Source: Colimorpha_A sp045540115 (lineage in GTDB: Bacteria; Bacillota; Clostridia; Oscillospirales; CAG-272). From it: a DNA stretch of 64,000 nt. The stretch spans positions 71,835 through 135,834 of the forward strand of contig JAZQGR010000058.1 in assembly GCA_045540115.1 (NCBI GenBank), given 5' to 3'. The notes beneath the pieces are model-generated. The model did no database searches. It was not told the origin of the DNA and worked only from the letters and a program-made list of their open reading frames with translations. Of this stretch, positions 42,539 through 50,802 are shown piece after piece (within the stretch, counting starts at the first letter, position 1; every line of letters begins with the position of its first letter). A program made the translations under genes and the position numbers.

Positions 42539-43540
42539 ATGACACAGCTTCCCGAATTTGTAAGCGAGTTTTCGCAATATATGCTCGTCGTGCGCGGACG
42601 GCTTCCGAGAACGGTTGAGCAGTACGAGATCGATCTTATGCTTTTCTTCAAATTTCTCCGCGCGAAAAGGGAAGGACTTCCGCTTTCGGGCGAGGAGTTT
42701 GATAATATGACGATCTTCGACCTCGATTACAGCTTTGCCGCTTCTGTAAAGAAAAGCGAGGTAATGGAGTTTCTGTCGTTCGTCGCGATCGACCGGGATA
42801 ATCACGCGAGAACGAGAGCAAGAAAGCTTTCATCACTAAAATCGTTTTACCGCTATTACTGCGGCGTAGCAATGCGCTTCAAGGATAATCCGACGGCAAA
42901 TATCGATACGCTGAAGATCCCGAAAACCCTGCCGAAGCATCTTACTGCCGACGAAAGCATCGAGCTTCTTCGCGCTGTAAACAGCGACGATGAGAGCCGC
43001 TTCAAGGAAAGAAACTTCTGCATTATTACGCTCTTTCTTAACTGCGGAATGCGTTTATCCGAGCTTGTCGGGCTTAATCTCGGCGACCTCGACCGTGACC
43101 TTCGTTCGCTTCGTGTAATGGGTAAGGGCGCAAAGGAGAGAGTGATATACTTAAACGACGCATGCCGTTCAGCGCTTGAAAATTACATAAAGGTTCGTGA
43201 CAAGAATCCGCAGGGCGGTCATCGTAACGCCTTATTCTTAAGCTCGCGCCGTACCCGTATAAGTAAGCAGATGGTTCAGACAGTCGTTTATAAGTATCTT
43301 GACGCAGCGGGCTTCGATAACAGGGGATTATCGGTTCATAAGCTACGCCATACTGCCGCGACTCTGATGTATCAGACAGGAAAGGTCGATATACGAGTTC
43401 TCAAGGACATATTGGGACACGAGCAGCTCAATACTACGCAGATATATACACACGTGTCAAACAGCGAGATGGAGAGGGCAATGAGTCAGAATCCGCTTGC
43501 TTCCCTTACCGAAAAGAAGGTAGGAAAAAACGAGAGTTGA
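42539..43540 (+). CDS. Tyrosine recombinase (XerC/XerD-like)
   Basis: Site-specific recombinase of 333 residues with an N-terminal SAM-like core-binding domain (about residues 1-110) and a C-terminal catalytic domain. All catalytic residues are visible: Arg in NCGMRLSELVGL, Lys in MGKGAKER, HxxR in HKLRHTAATLMY, His in LGHEQLNTTQIYTHVS and the nucleophilic Tyr in that same segment. The length and the lack of phage or island genes around it fit a chromosomal Xer enzyme, for dimer resolution at dif. I see no dif site in the window. The start follows CAGGAGGACCT. Confidence 0.88.
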   Translation: MTQLPEFVSEFSQYMLVVRGRLPRTVEQYEIDLMLFFKFLRAKREGLPLSGEEFDNMTIFDLDYSFAASVKKSEVMEFLSFVAIDRDNHARTRARKLSSLKSFYRYYCGVAMRFKDNPTANIDTLKIPKTLPKHLTADESIELLRAVNSDDESRFKERNFCIITLFLNCGMRLSELVGLNLGDLDRDLRSLRVMGKGAKERVIYLNDACRSALENYIKVRDKNPQGGHRNALFLSSRRTRISKQMVQTVVYKYLDAAGFDNRGLSVHKLRHTAATLMYQTGKVDIRVLKDILGHEQLNTTQIYTHVSNSEMERAMSQNPLASLTEKKVGKNES

Positions 43541-43565
43541 CATATTGCCTTATTTGTGGTATCAT
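43537..43565 (+). promoter_or_regulatory. Promoter of the 102-residue protein and hslO, overlapping the xer stop codon
   Basis: TTGACA (43537-43542), 17 bases, TATCAT (43560-43565). The recombinase stop codon TGA (43538-43540) is part of the -35 box. A GCCC-TTAT-GGGC hairpin lies in the leader. Confidence 0.75.
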
Positions 43566-43612
43566 ATACTTTACGAAATAATGCCCTTATGGGCTTAACG
43601 GAGGATAGAATA

Positions 43613-43921
43613 ATGACTGATTATCAGGGTAACGGAATTAACGGTGAGTTCCTCGTTTATAAGGATAAGCCGCTTGTAAGAAGAGATAATATGTATTGCT
43701 ACGGCGATATGAAGGACGATTACGTTCTTTTCCTTATGGTCGTAACTACGAAGAAGACCGAGAATGGTATTGAGATCCCCGATCTCGTTATCGTTCAGGT
43801 AATGAGCACCGATGAGAGCAAAAGCCCCGCTGACCGTCTTGCAAAGCAGTTCGAGAAGAACGGTCTTTACGATGCTATCGACATCGGACTTATCTGGCTC
43901 GAGAAGCTTAACCGCAAATAA
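43613..43921 (+). CDS. Small conserved protein upstream of hslO, unknown function
   Basis: Soluble protein of 102 residues that I cannot assign. It begins MTDYQGNGINGEFLVYKDKP and contains a hydrophobic strand (DYVLFLMVVTTKK) and a second (DLVIVQVMST), so a small alpha/beta fold is likely. The start at 43613 follows AACGGAGGATAGAATA; the 19 codons before it in the same frame overlap the leader hairpin and are rejected. One base separates its stop codon from the hslO start codon, so it is co-expressed with the redox chaperone Hsp33. Confidence 0.72.
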   Translation: MTDYQGNGINGEFLVYKDKPLVRRDNMYCYGDMKDDYVLFLMVVTTKKTENGIEIPDLVIVQVMSTDESKSPADRLAKQFEKNGLYDAIDIGLIWLEKLNRK

Positions 43922-43922
43922 T

Positions 43923-44801
43923 ATGGGAAAGCTCGTTCGTTCGATCTCGTCTGACGGCACCGTCATAATGATGGCGTCGGACACGACTGATATAGTAGAG
44001 ACTGCCGCGAGAATACACGGTACGTCGAAGGTGTGCTCGGCGGCGCTTGGTAGACTCCTTACAGGTACGTCCTTTATGGGGCAGATGATGAAGGAGGAGA
44101 AGGGTACGATAACCCTCCGTATTAACGGCGGAGGTCCCTGCGGCTCGATAATATGCGTTTCCGATTATCTCGGTAACGTAAAGGGATACGTAATGAATCC
44201 AGACGTTGACCTTCCTCTTAAGGAAAACGGTAAGCTCGACGTTGGAGGAGCCGTCGGTACCGACGGATATCTTTCGGTAATGAAGGACTTCGGTACTGGC
44301 GATCCATATACGGGACAGATCCCGATAGCGACGGGCGAAATTGCTGAGGATATAACATCATATTACGCGATAAGCGAGCAGATCCCGACGGTTTGCGCCC
44401 TCGGTGTGCTTGTCAATCCCGATAATTCTATCGCGGTTGCAGGCGGATTTATAATTCAGCTTCTCCCCGCCGCAGGAGATGATACAATTGAAGCTGTCGA
44501 AAGATGCTTAAACGGTCTTAAGCCCGTAACAACAATGCTCGCAAGCGGTATGCAGCCCGAGGATATATGCGTAAACGTTCTTAACGAGTTTGAAATGGAA
44601 ATTCTCGATGAGTTCGATATTTCCTTTAAGTGCGACTGCAGTAGAAGTGAGGTTGAAAAGGCGCTTATTTCTGCAGGTGTTAAGGAGCTCGAGGATATGG
44701 CAAAGGACGAGGTGACCTCGGTCAGCTGTCAGTTCTGCCGTGAAAAGTACGACTTCACTTCTGCTGACATATCGCGTATACTTATAAAAGCATCAAAATA
44801 A
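43923..44801 (+). CDS. hslO: Redox-regulated chaperone Hsp33
   Basis: Hsp33 is an ATP-independent holdase switched on by oxidation. The 292-residue protein ends with the zinc-binding cysteines CDC and CQFC (about residues 237-272), the redox switch. The N-terminal core includes GTITLRINGGGPCGSI. It begins one base after the preceding stop, in a two-gene unit. The open frame extends back 37 codons into the upstream gene, but the ATG at 43923 gives the normal Hsp33 N-terminus (MGKLVRSISSDG). Confidence 0.95.
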   Translation: MGKLVRSISSDGTVIMMASDTTDIVETAARIHGTSKVCSAALGRLLTGTSFMGQMMKEEKGTITLRINGGGPCGSIICVSDYLGNVKGYVMNPDVDLPLKENGKLDVGGAVGTDGYLSVMKDFGTGDPYTGQIPIATGEIAEDITSYYAISEQIPTVCALGVLVNPDNSIAVAGGFIIQLLPAAGDDTIEAVERCLNGLKPVTTMLASGMQPEDICVNVLNEFEMEILDEFDISFKCDCSRSEVEKALISAGVKELEDMAKDEVTSVSCQFCREKYDFTSADISRILIKASK

Positions 44802-44803
44802 AA

Positions 44804-44837
44804 ACAAGGGAAAGGCGTATCGTCTTTCCCTTAAATT
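44804..44837 (+). terminator. Hairpin terminator after hslO
   Basis: AAGGGAAAGGCG-TAT-CGTCTTTCCCTT; the following T tract is short (TTAAATT). Confidence 0.6.
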
Positions 44838-44849
44838 GTATAGGTGTTT

Positions 44850-45722
44850 ATGAAAGAAAAAAACAAAAACCGTAAGAAAAAGTTAATAATAATCCTTTCC
44901 GTTTTTTCTTTTCTTCTCGTTTCATTTTTGATCTATTCACATTTCGAAAATACGGTTATTGAGGTAACGAAATATACAGTTAAGTCGGAACGGTTACCGA
45001 ATAGTTTTGACGGGTATAAAATAGTGCAGGTGAGTGATCTGCACAGTGCAGATTTTGGTAACGGTCATAATGGACTTATAAACAAAATCAGGGCGTGCAA
45101 GCCCGATATTATTGTAGTTACAGGAGACCTTTGCGCAACCGATAAACAGAGGAATATAGATTCAGCCGTTTTGTTTATGAAAAAGGCGATAAACGTTGCG
45201 CCGGTATATTATATAACAGGCAATCATGAAGCGGCGCTTGAAAAATATATGATACTTGTGACGAGAATAGAGGAGCTGGGTGTTACCATTTTGAATGATG
45301 ATGAGGTAACCATAACGGTAGGCGGTGATAGCATAAAGCTGCTCGGCGTTTGCGACCCGAGCTTCGAAGGCGGGTCAATAGAAAAAGAGAAGTCGGTAAT
45401 GCGCAAGAAGCTGGATCGACTTGCGCCTGACGGATACGTATATACGATACTTCTTTCGCACCGCCCCGAGTTTCTGTCGGTTTATTCGGAGTATAATATA
45501 GATCTCGTGTTCTCGGGTCACGCTCATGGCGGACAGATAAGGTTACCGTTCATCGGCGGTCTGTACGCACCGAATCAAGGCGTTTTCCCAAAATATACGT
45601 CGGGTGTTCACGAGAAAAACGGCACGACGCTTGTCATAAGCCGAGGCATCGGAAACTCATCTTTCCCGTTCAGGATAAATAATAATCCCGAGCTTATCTG
45701 TGTCACGCTCAAAAAAGCATAA
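44850..45722 (+). CDS. Membrane-anchored metallophosphoesterase
   Basis: Calcineurin-like phosphoesterase of 290 residues. A basic start (KEKNKNRKKK) and a membrane segment (about residues 13-33) anchor it, so the catalytic domain is probably outside the cell. The metal-binding motifs are all present: VSDLHSADFG, TGDLCAT, GNHEAAL, LLSHRPE and SGHAHGGQI. This is the YkuE-type layout, acting on phospholipid head-group or UDP-sugar substrates in characterised relatives; the actual substrate here is unknown. An in-frame GTG two codons upstream is an alternative start; AGGTG precedes the ATG. Confidence 0.87.
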   Translation: MKEKNKNRKKKLIIILSVFSFLLVSFLIYSHFENTVIEVTKYTVKSERLPNSFDGYKIVQVSDLHSADFGNGHNGLINKIRACKPDIIVVTGDLCATDKQRNIDSAVLFMKKAINVAPVYYITGNHEAALEKYMILVTRIEELGVTILNDDEVTITVGGDSIKLLGVCDPSFEGGSIEKEKSVMRKKLDRLAPDGYVYTILLSHRPEFLSVYSEYNIDLVFSGHAHGGQIRLPFIGGLYAPNQGVFPKYTSGVHEKNGTTLVISRGIGNSSFPFRINNNPELICVTLKKA

Positions 45723-45748
45723 AAGCCCGCATTTGCGGGCTTTTTTCA
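45720..45748. terminator. Terminator between convergent genes
   Basis: AAAGCCCGC-ATTT-GCGGGCTTT with A and T runs on both sides. Confidence 0.9.
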
Positions 45749-46891
45749 TATTCTCATACGGTTTTTGATATTCGCGTATGTGAGATCGAGAAGCAAAGAA
45801 TCGGGATCTGAAATAAGCGAGATAGCTTGATAGGATTCGCCTCTGCTTGAAATGAGCGATGCGACCGATACGGTGTCTGTAACCCCGTTCTGATATTCGA
45901 TAGCAAGACCTATCGGGAATACTCTTGCAAGCTTGTTCAAACACGGACATACCGGAATTATCGAAGGCAGACCGTATTCGTTACGGTTTGAAAACTCCAG
46001 TGCGATAGGAAGTACGTCATCTGGATCATTCGCGTATATCAGCATGCTTGACGGAAGGTTCTTATTCAGCCTGAGATAATTCAGAAGCTTTGAAAGTTCG
46101 TCAGCCGAACATGGAAAATCTGTGATAATATTGCAATTAAGTGTTTTGAAAGTGCCAAAAAGTGACGCTAAAACGTATGTTTTAAGCCCGTTTTGTGCTG
46201 AAATCGGCACGGTTTTTCCGCTTCTGAGCGTGGTGTATATCTCATATACCTCGTGCTTGCGGCTCATTCGTTCAAACTCGTAATCATTACCAAGTGTGAG
46301 GAAAACGCCAAACGAACCACTCTCCGCGCGTTCTGTAATTGCTGATGAGATTCTGCTTATAAAGCTTTCGCAATCGTTTTCGTCGTTGTTGTCAGCAGTA
46401 ACAAGCGAGATAACATCCGAAAGATCCGTAACGGAATATAGGTCAATATCCTCTGAGCAAACATCAAAATTATCAAAAGGGGAAACGCGGACGGAGAGGC
46501 TTTCAACCCCAAGCAGGGAAAGCAGGGAAGTCGGCGTAATTCCATTATCGTCTATAAAGCTGTTTAAAACTTCCCATAGCTCGTCGCAGTTGAAGGGCGA
46601 CAACTGCTCATAAATGTTGAAAATGTCGCTCAAAATGCGTTTTACACCGTTATAGACCTTGTGCCCGACAAGGAGTTCCATTGACGAGCAGATCGCCGCA
46701 AAGCATTCGTAATCCGACGCCGATCCGTCAAGAATACGTTCTTCCGCACCGCAAAGGTGCAGAGCGTCGCGAACGCTTTTTGCGCTCATAAGCAGCTGTC
46801 CGATATTGCGGTAAGGCTTATTTTTGCGCAGAGCATTTATATCAAATTCGCTGTCGTATATAAGCACCGACGGGATAAATAGTTCTTCCAT
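45746..46891 (-). CDS. Glucuronate isomerase (UxaC)-like protein lacking catalytic motifs
   Basis: A 381-residue protein that aligns along its length with glucuronate isomerase UxaC (usually about 465 residues). Residues 49-61 (AEERILDGSASDY) match UxaC V-D-E-R-Y-I-T-G-D-A-S-D-Y; LSPFNCDELWEVLN near 97 matches the P-x-x-A-E-x-I-W segment; LPSSMLIYANDPDDVLPIA near 280 matches LPKTILYSLNPNDNY-A. Yet the N-terminal metal motif F-D-x-H-C-H reads YDSEFD (residues 12-17), and the C-terminal T-D-S-R-S-F-L-S-Y-x-R-H-E-Y-F-R-R reads SDPDSLLLDLTYANIKNR. It therefore seems a pseudoenzyme or a protein of changed function. The start follows GGAGAACGGA. Confidence 0.6.
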   Translation of the reverse strand: MEELFIPSVLIYDSEFDINALRKNKPYRNIGQLLMSAKSVRDALHLCGAEERILDGSASDYECFAAICSSMELLVGHKVYNGVKRILSDIFNIYEQLSPFNCDELWEVLNSFIDDNGITPTSLLSLLGVESLSVRVSPFDNFDVCSEDIDLYSVTDLSDVISLVTADNNDENDCESFISRISSAITERAESGSFGVFLTLGNDYEFERMSRKHEVYEIYTTLRSGKTVPISAQNGLKTYVLASLFGTFKTLNCNIITDFPCSADELSKLLNYLRLNKNLPSSMLIYANDPDDVLPIALEFSNRNEYGLPSIIPVCPCLNKLARVFPIGLAIEYQNGVTDTVSVASLISSRGESYQAISLISDPDSLLLDLTYANIKNRMRI

Positions 46892-47037
46892 TCCGTTCTC
46901 CAAATTACATTTTTCTTATTCTAACACATATAACAGCTTATTTCAATTATTTTTTCAAGTAAATTTTGAAAAAATACTGTTCAAACGACTGACTGTGTGT
47001 TATAATAAACTAAATTATTTAATGCGAGGGATCTATT

Positions 47038-47514
47038 ATGAATGAGATACTCAAACTACTTGAAAACGATTGTCGTCTTACGCCCGAGCAGATCGCACAG
47101 ACCTGCAATATGGACGTCGACGAGGTTAAGGGGATAATCAGACAGCTTGAAAAGGACGGCGTTATACTCGGATATAAGGCGCTTATCGACTGGGATAAGA
47201 CCGACCGCGAGTACGTTAGTGCCGTAATTGAACTCAAAATCGCTCCCCAGCGCGACCGCGGCTTCGACCGCTTCGCCGAGAAACTTATAAATTATCCCGA
47301 GGTACAGAGCGTTCATCTTATGTCGGGCGGCTTCGATATCATGCTTATTATCGAAGGAAAGACAATGAAGGAGGTCGCTTACTTCGTTGCTTATAAGCTT
47401 GCACCGCTTGAATCCGTCGTTTCAACTGCCACGCACTTTGTTCTCAAGAAATACAAGGATAAGGGTGTAATATACAAGTCCGATCTTAAGGACGAAAGAG
47501 AGAATATCCTGTAA
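47038..47514 (+). CDS. Lrp/AsnC family transcription regulator
   Basis: Feast-famine regulator of 158 residues: winged HTH at about residues 1-55 (LLENDCRLTPEQIAQ ... VKGIIRQLEKDGVILGY) and an Lrp ligand-binding RAM domain at 65-145 (VHLMSGGFDIMLIIEG). Such proteins sense amino acids. It overlaps the start of an aminotransferase gene (TAATG), so it is probably its local regulator and under its own control. The start has only a weak site (GCGAGGGATCTATT). A TATAAT (about 47000) lies upstream, with a poor -35. Confidence 0.9.
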   Translation: MNEILKLLENDCRLTPEQIAQTCNMDVDEVKGIIRQLEKDGVILGYKALIDWDKTDREYVSAVIELKIAPQRDRGFDRFAEKLINYPEVQSVHLMSGGFDIMLIIEGKTMKEVAYFVAYKLAPLESVVSTATHFVLKKYKDKGVIYKSDLKDERENIL

Positions 47515-48680
47515 TGAAAGATTACTCACAGCTATTATCAAGAAAAGCTCAGGAGCTCAAGCCGTCGGGAATACGTAAGTTTTTCGATATGCTTGATTCA
47601 ATGACTGACGTTGTCGCACTTACTGTCGGTCAGCCTGATTTCGTTACCCCATGGCACATTCGCGAAGCAGGAATTGCCAGTTTGGAGCAGGGTAAGACCT
47701 ATTATACCTCCAACGCGGGGCTTGCCGAAATGCGCAAGGAGATATGCAGATACCTCACGCGCCGATTTGATCTTACTTATAATGAAAACGAGATAATCGT
47801 TACTGTCGGTGGCTCGGAGGCAATTGACATTGCGTTTCGCGCGATACTCGATGACGGAGATGAAGTCATTATCCCTACGCCTTGCTTTGTTTGTTATGAT
47901 CCGCTCGTTAAGATGGCGGGTGGCGTGCCTGTTTCTCTTGTTACCGAGGAAAAGGATAATTTCAAGCTCACCCCCGAAAAGCTGAGGGCGGCAATTACAA
48001 AGAAAACAAAGCTTCTCGTTATGCCGTTCCCGAATAACCCTACGGGCGCAATTATGACCAAAGACGAGCTATGTGAAATTGCCGCAATTCTTCGCGATAC
48101 CGACATTATGGTTCTGTCCGACGAGATATATGCTGAGATGACATACGGAGGCAAGAAGCACGTTTCTATTGCATCGCTTCCCGGTATGAGGGAGCGAACG
48201 GTCGTCGTAAACGGCTTTTCCAAGGCATACGCTATGACGGGCTGGCGAATGGGCTATACCGCCGCACCTCTGCCGATAACAAAGCAGATGCTTAAGCTTC
48301 ATCAGTTTGCGATCATGTCATCACCTACGACAAGCCAGTTCGCCGCTATCGAGGCACTTAAAAACGGCGATTCCGACATAGAATATATGGTCGGCGAGTA
48401 CGATATGAGAAGACGTTTCTTGGTTGACGGACTTCGTGCGCTCGGTATACCTTGCTTTGAGCCTGAGGGAGCCTTCTACGTTTTCCCGAACGTAGGCGCA
48501 TTCGGTATGTCGAGTGAGGAGTTTTGTGAGCGTCTTCTTTACGAGGGCAGGGTAGCGATCGTTCCCGGAACTGCATTCGGTGAATGCGGAGAGGGATTTG
48601 CAAGAATATCCTACGCATATTCGCTTGACCACATTAAGGAAGCACTCGAAAGAATAGAAAAGTTTATTAAGACACTTTAA
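47514..48680 (+). CDS. PLP-dependent class I/II aminotransferase
   Basis: Cytoplasmic PLP enzyme of 388 residues of the aspartate/aromatic aminotransferase branch (fold type I). The PLP lysine lies in VVNGFSKAYAMTGWRMGY (about residue 237); the N-P-T-G motif is FPNNPTGAI (about 170); the substrate-carboxylate Arg is in EGFARISYAYS at the C-terminus. The start codon shares one base with the stop of the Lrp gene, so the two are translated in tandem. The substrate cannot be told. An unrelated two-gene membrane unit follows 19 bases later on the same strand. Confidence 0.92.
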   Translation: MKDYSQLLSRKAQELKPSGIRKFFDMLDSMTDVVALTVGQPDFVTPWHIREAGIASLEQGKTYYTSNAGLAEMRKEICRYLTRRFDLTYNENEIIVTVGGSEAIDIAFRAILDDGDEVIIPTPCFVCYDPLVKMAGGVPVSLVTEEKDNFKLTPEKLRAAITKKTKLLVMPFPNNPTGAIMTKDELCEIAAILRDTDIMVLSDEIYAEMTYGGKKHVSIASLPGMRERTVVVNGFSKAYAMTGWRMGYTAAPLPITKQMLKLHQFAIMSSPTTSQFAAIEALKNGDSDIEYMVGEYDMRRRFLVDGLRALGIPCFEPEGAFYVFPNVGAFGMSSEEFCERLLYEGRVAIVPGTAFGECGEGFARISYAYSLDHIKEALERIEKFIKTL

Positions 48681-48699
48681 AAACGTAAGGAGAATGAGC

Positions 48700-49356
48700 A
48701 TGGAAAGATTCGTTTCTATTCCGGATGATGTGAAAAAATACGCACGAAAAAAGCGTTTCATCAGATACGGAATAAGAATACTCGCTTTTCTTGCTCTTAT
48801 GGCGTTTGCTGTCTGGCAGGTTTTTATCGTCGGTGACGAAACCTTCGAGCGAGTCAAGCCGCTCGGGCGAATAATTGCGTCGATCGTCATTTTGGCTGCA
48901 CCGTTTCTGATTATGGGTATACCGTGGAAGCTTCGCGACCGATCGTATATCGGTATTGTTAAGACACCCATCGTAAAGACCTTTTGGGGACATCCCGGCA
49001 ATACGAAGGAACACAATAAAGACTTCAATTCGCTCTATCTGGTGATCGATACCCCCTTTTCAAAGAAGGATACGATGAAAAAGATATCGACTGCCGAGGC
49101 GAAATACCTCCAGCATCTTGACGTTTACAATAAGGGTGATGTTATTTTTCGTCTTGACGGCGCAAATTATGCCTTTCGTTTCCCGACAGAGGAGGACGGA
49201 CGCCGCGTTTGCGTGATCTGCGGTCTGCAAGGTCACGAGGGCTGGAAGACCTGTAACGTATGTGGGTATAATTATATTACAGGTAACGAGGCTGAGCTCA
49301 AAAGGAAGCTTATCGAATATGAATACGGTGATGGTCCCGTTCCGAAGGAGAAATAA
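48700..49356 (+). CDS. Two-TM protein with C-terminal zinc ribbon, unknown function
   Basis: Membrane protein of 218 residues that I cannot assign. Basic start (KKYARKKRFIRYGIR), two hydrophobic segments (about residues 24-45 and 58-75), a cytoplasmic-type middle part with beta character, then a zinc-ribbon pair CVICGLQGHEGWKTCNVCG (about 173-191). I start at 48700 because GTAAGGAG lies 7 bases before it; an ATG at 48694 is too close to the site. Its stop overlaps the next start (TAATG), implying the two proteins work together. Confidence 0.7.
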   Translation: MERFVSIPDDVKKYARKKRFIRYGIRILAFLALMAFAVWQVFIVGDETFERVKPLGRIIASIVILAAPFLIMGIPWKLRDRSYIGIVKTPIVKTFWGHPGNTKEHNKDFNSLYLVIDTPFSKKDTMKKISTAEAKYLQHLDVYNKGDVIFRLDGANYAFRFPTEEDGRRVCVICGLQGHEGWKTCNVCGYNYITGNEAELKRKLIEYEYGDGPVPKEK

Positions 49357-50063
49357 TGGAAGAAAATAAACCGCTAATTCCCGAATTTAATTATAAGCCC
49401 GATTACCTGCTTGCAAAGCTGAGTCTTATCTGTTTTCTGACTCCGCTTATGTACAGCACGTTCATCGGATATCTGCCGCCGTTTTTGCACGTTCCTATGA
49501 TACCGGGATTCATTGTCATTACGGCGATTCTTTACACGCTCGGCAGGCTTCTTTCGAAGCTTGTCGCTAAGAAGCGTGTCGAGTACGATCCTGAAAAGAC
49601 GATAAGGCAGTACATCGTGTTAAAAAAGAGCTGGCTTGCTTTTCTCGGTGCTGTTGCAATAGGTGTCGCATTCTTCTTTATTGCTCTGGCAGTGAAGAAT
49701 TGGTACTGGGCAAAGTTTGACGATGGCACAGAGCCGCATTCCAAGGGCTACGTTTATGAGATCCTTTGCGGAGCCTTCGCTTTATTCGTTACCTATTTTT
49801 CGTCGATCACGTGGTTCCTCTACGATGGAATGTTCATGCCGGCGGAAAATTATCTGACCTTCGGTATCGCTGCACCGTTTACGGTGTGGTTTATTATGCC
49901 GATGTTTGCGGGTTTGCCGAAAAATGCCGCGGCTGTTTATACCGCAATTCTTCTGATCCTGTTCTTTATACGACATATAAGGATCCATTCATATGATAAG
50001 ATGATCGATAAGATCGAAAAGAAGCAGAAATATTCGGGCTACCGTTCAAAATATGACGAATAA
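49356..50063 (+). CDS. Polytopic membrane protein, unknown function
   Basis: Integral membrane protein of 235 residues with about six segments (about residues 20-42, 46-66, 92-112, 133-157, 168-186, 190-208) and a basic C-terminal tail (RIHSYDKMIDKIEKKQKYSGYRSK). It overlaps the zinc-ribbon protein gene by one base and probably forms a complex with it. No family recognised. A strong terminator ends this plus-strand run from 47038. Confidence 0.68.
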   Translation: MEENKPLIPEFNYKPDYLLAKLSLICFLTPLMYSTFIGYLPPFLHVPMIPGFIVITAILYTLGRLLSKLVAKKRVEYDPEKTIRQYIVLKKSWLAFLGAVAIGVAFFFIALAVKNWYWAKFDDGTEPHSKGYVYEILCGAFALFVTYFSSITWFLYDGMFMPAENYLTFGIAAPFTVWFIMPMFAGLPKNAAAVYTAILLILFFIRHIRIHSYDKMIDKIEKKQKYSGYRSKYDE

Positions 50064-50100
50064 AAACACCCGCTTGACTTGCCGTCAAGCGGGTGTTAAT
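50062..50100. terminator. Strong bidirectional terminator
   Basis: AACACCCGCTTGAC-TTGCC-GTCAAGCGGGTGTT, 14-base perfect arms. Confidence 0.92.
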
Positions 50101-50102
50101 TA

Positions 50103-50708
50103 TTACTTCAATACCTTTTTGCACCATGTGCGTTTTCCGCATTCGGGGCATTTAAGGTAACGGGTGGTTCCCATGTGCATTGCGTTAAGCGCCTGCGTAT
50201 AGGTTGGCACGATCTCGTGACCGCAGTTTTTGCACTTGTAAGCGCCTACGCTTACTTCAAGCTTGAGCGCGTAGAAGCACGGGATCATAAATACGACGGC
50301 GATTGCAAGAATCGCGACGATCTGCCAAGGTCCCTCGGGTATTAAGAACGCGCAAGCCGTCAGGCCGCCAAGAAGCGCAATCACACTTACGCTCATAATT
50401 ACCCACATCGTAGTCCATATCGTTTTGTTCTTTTGTTCAACCTCTTTTGCCATATCGAGCAAAAGCTGTTCATTTTTTTCGTTGTTCTTTTCCATACTGA
50501 TTTCCTCCCCGCTCAGTAGTTCGTTTACGCTGATCTCCAAAATGCCGCATAGCTCAAGCATAATAGAAACGTCGGGCATCGCCTTGCCACGTTCCCATTT
50601 GGAAATTGCCTTGTCAGTGATGTTCAGCTTTTCAGCGAGCTGTGCTTGTGTTAAGTTTACCATTTTTCTTCTTTCGGCGATAAACCTTCCGATCTTAACC
50701 TGATCCAT
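50103..50708 (-). CDS. XRE-family regulator with membrane segments and zinc ribbon
   Basis: A 201-residue fusion: helix-turn-helix of Cro/CI type (about residues 5-62: LTQAQLAEKLNITDKAISKW), a polar helix, two membrane segments (about 98-120 and 125-145), then a zinc-ribbon-like C-terminus (CKNCGHEIVPTY ... CPECGKRTWC). It is therefore a membrane-tethered DNA-binding protein. Such layouts are common in Clostridia as small stress or toxin-response regulators; ligand and targets unknown. The start at 50708 follows AAAGGAGGTCGCTT; the 17 codons before it lack a site. Confidence 0.85.
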   Translation of the reverse strand: MDQVKIGRFIAERRKMVNLTQAQLAEKLNITDKAISKWERGKAMPDVSIMLELCGILEISVNELLSGEEISMEKNNEKNEQLLLDMAKEVEQKNKTIWTTMWVIMSVSVIALLGGLTACAFLIPEGPWQIVAILAIAVVFMIPCFYALKLEVSVGAYKCKNCGHEIVPTYTQALNAMHMGTTRYLKCPECGKRTWCKKVLK

Positions 50709-50802
50709 AAGCGACCTCCTTTCGAGAATATTGTAGCAGGTTTGGGGTGAAAAGTACACCTACCGTTGGTTTAGTTGGGGAATTTGGTGGGAGTGTGGTA
50801 AG

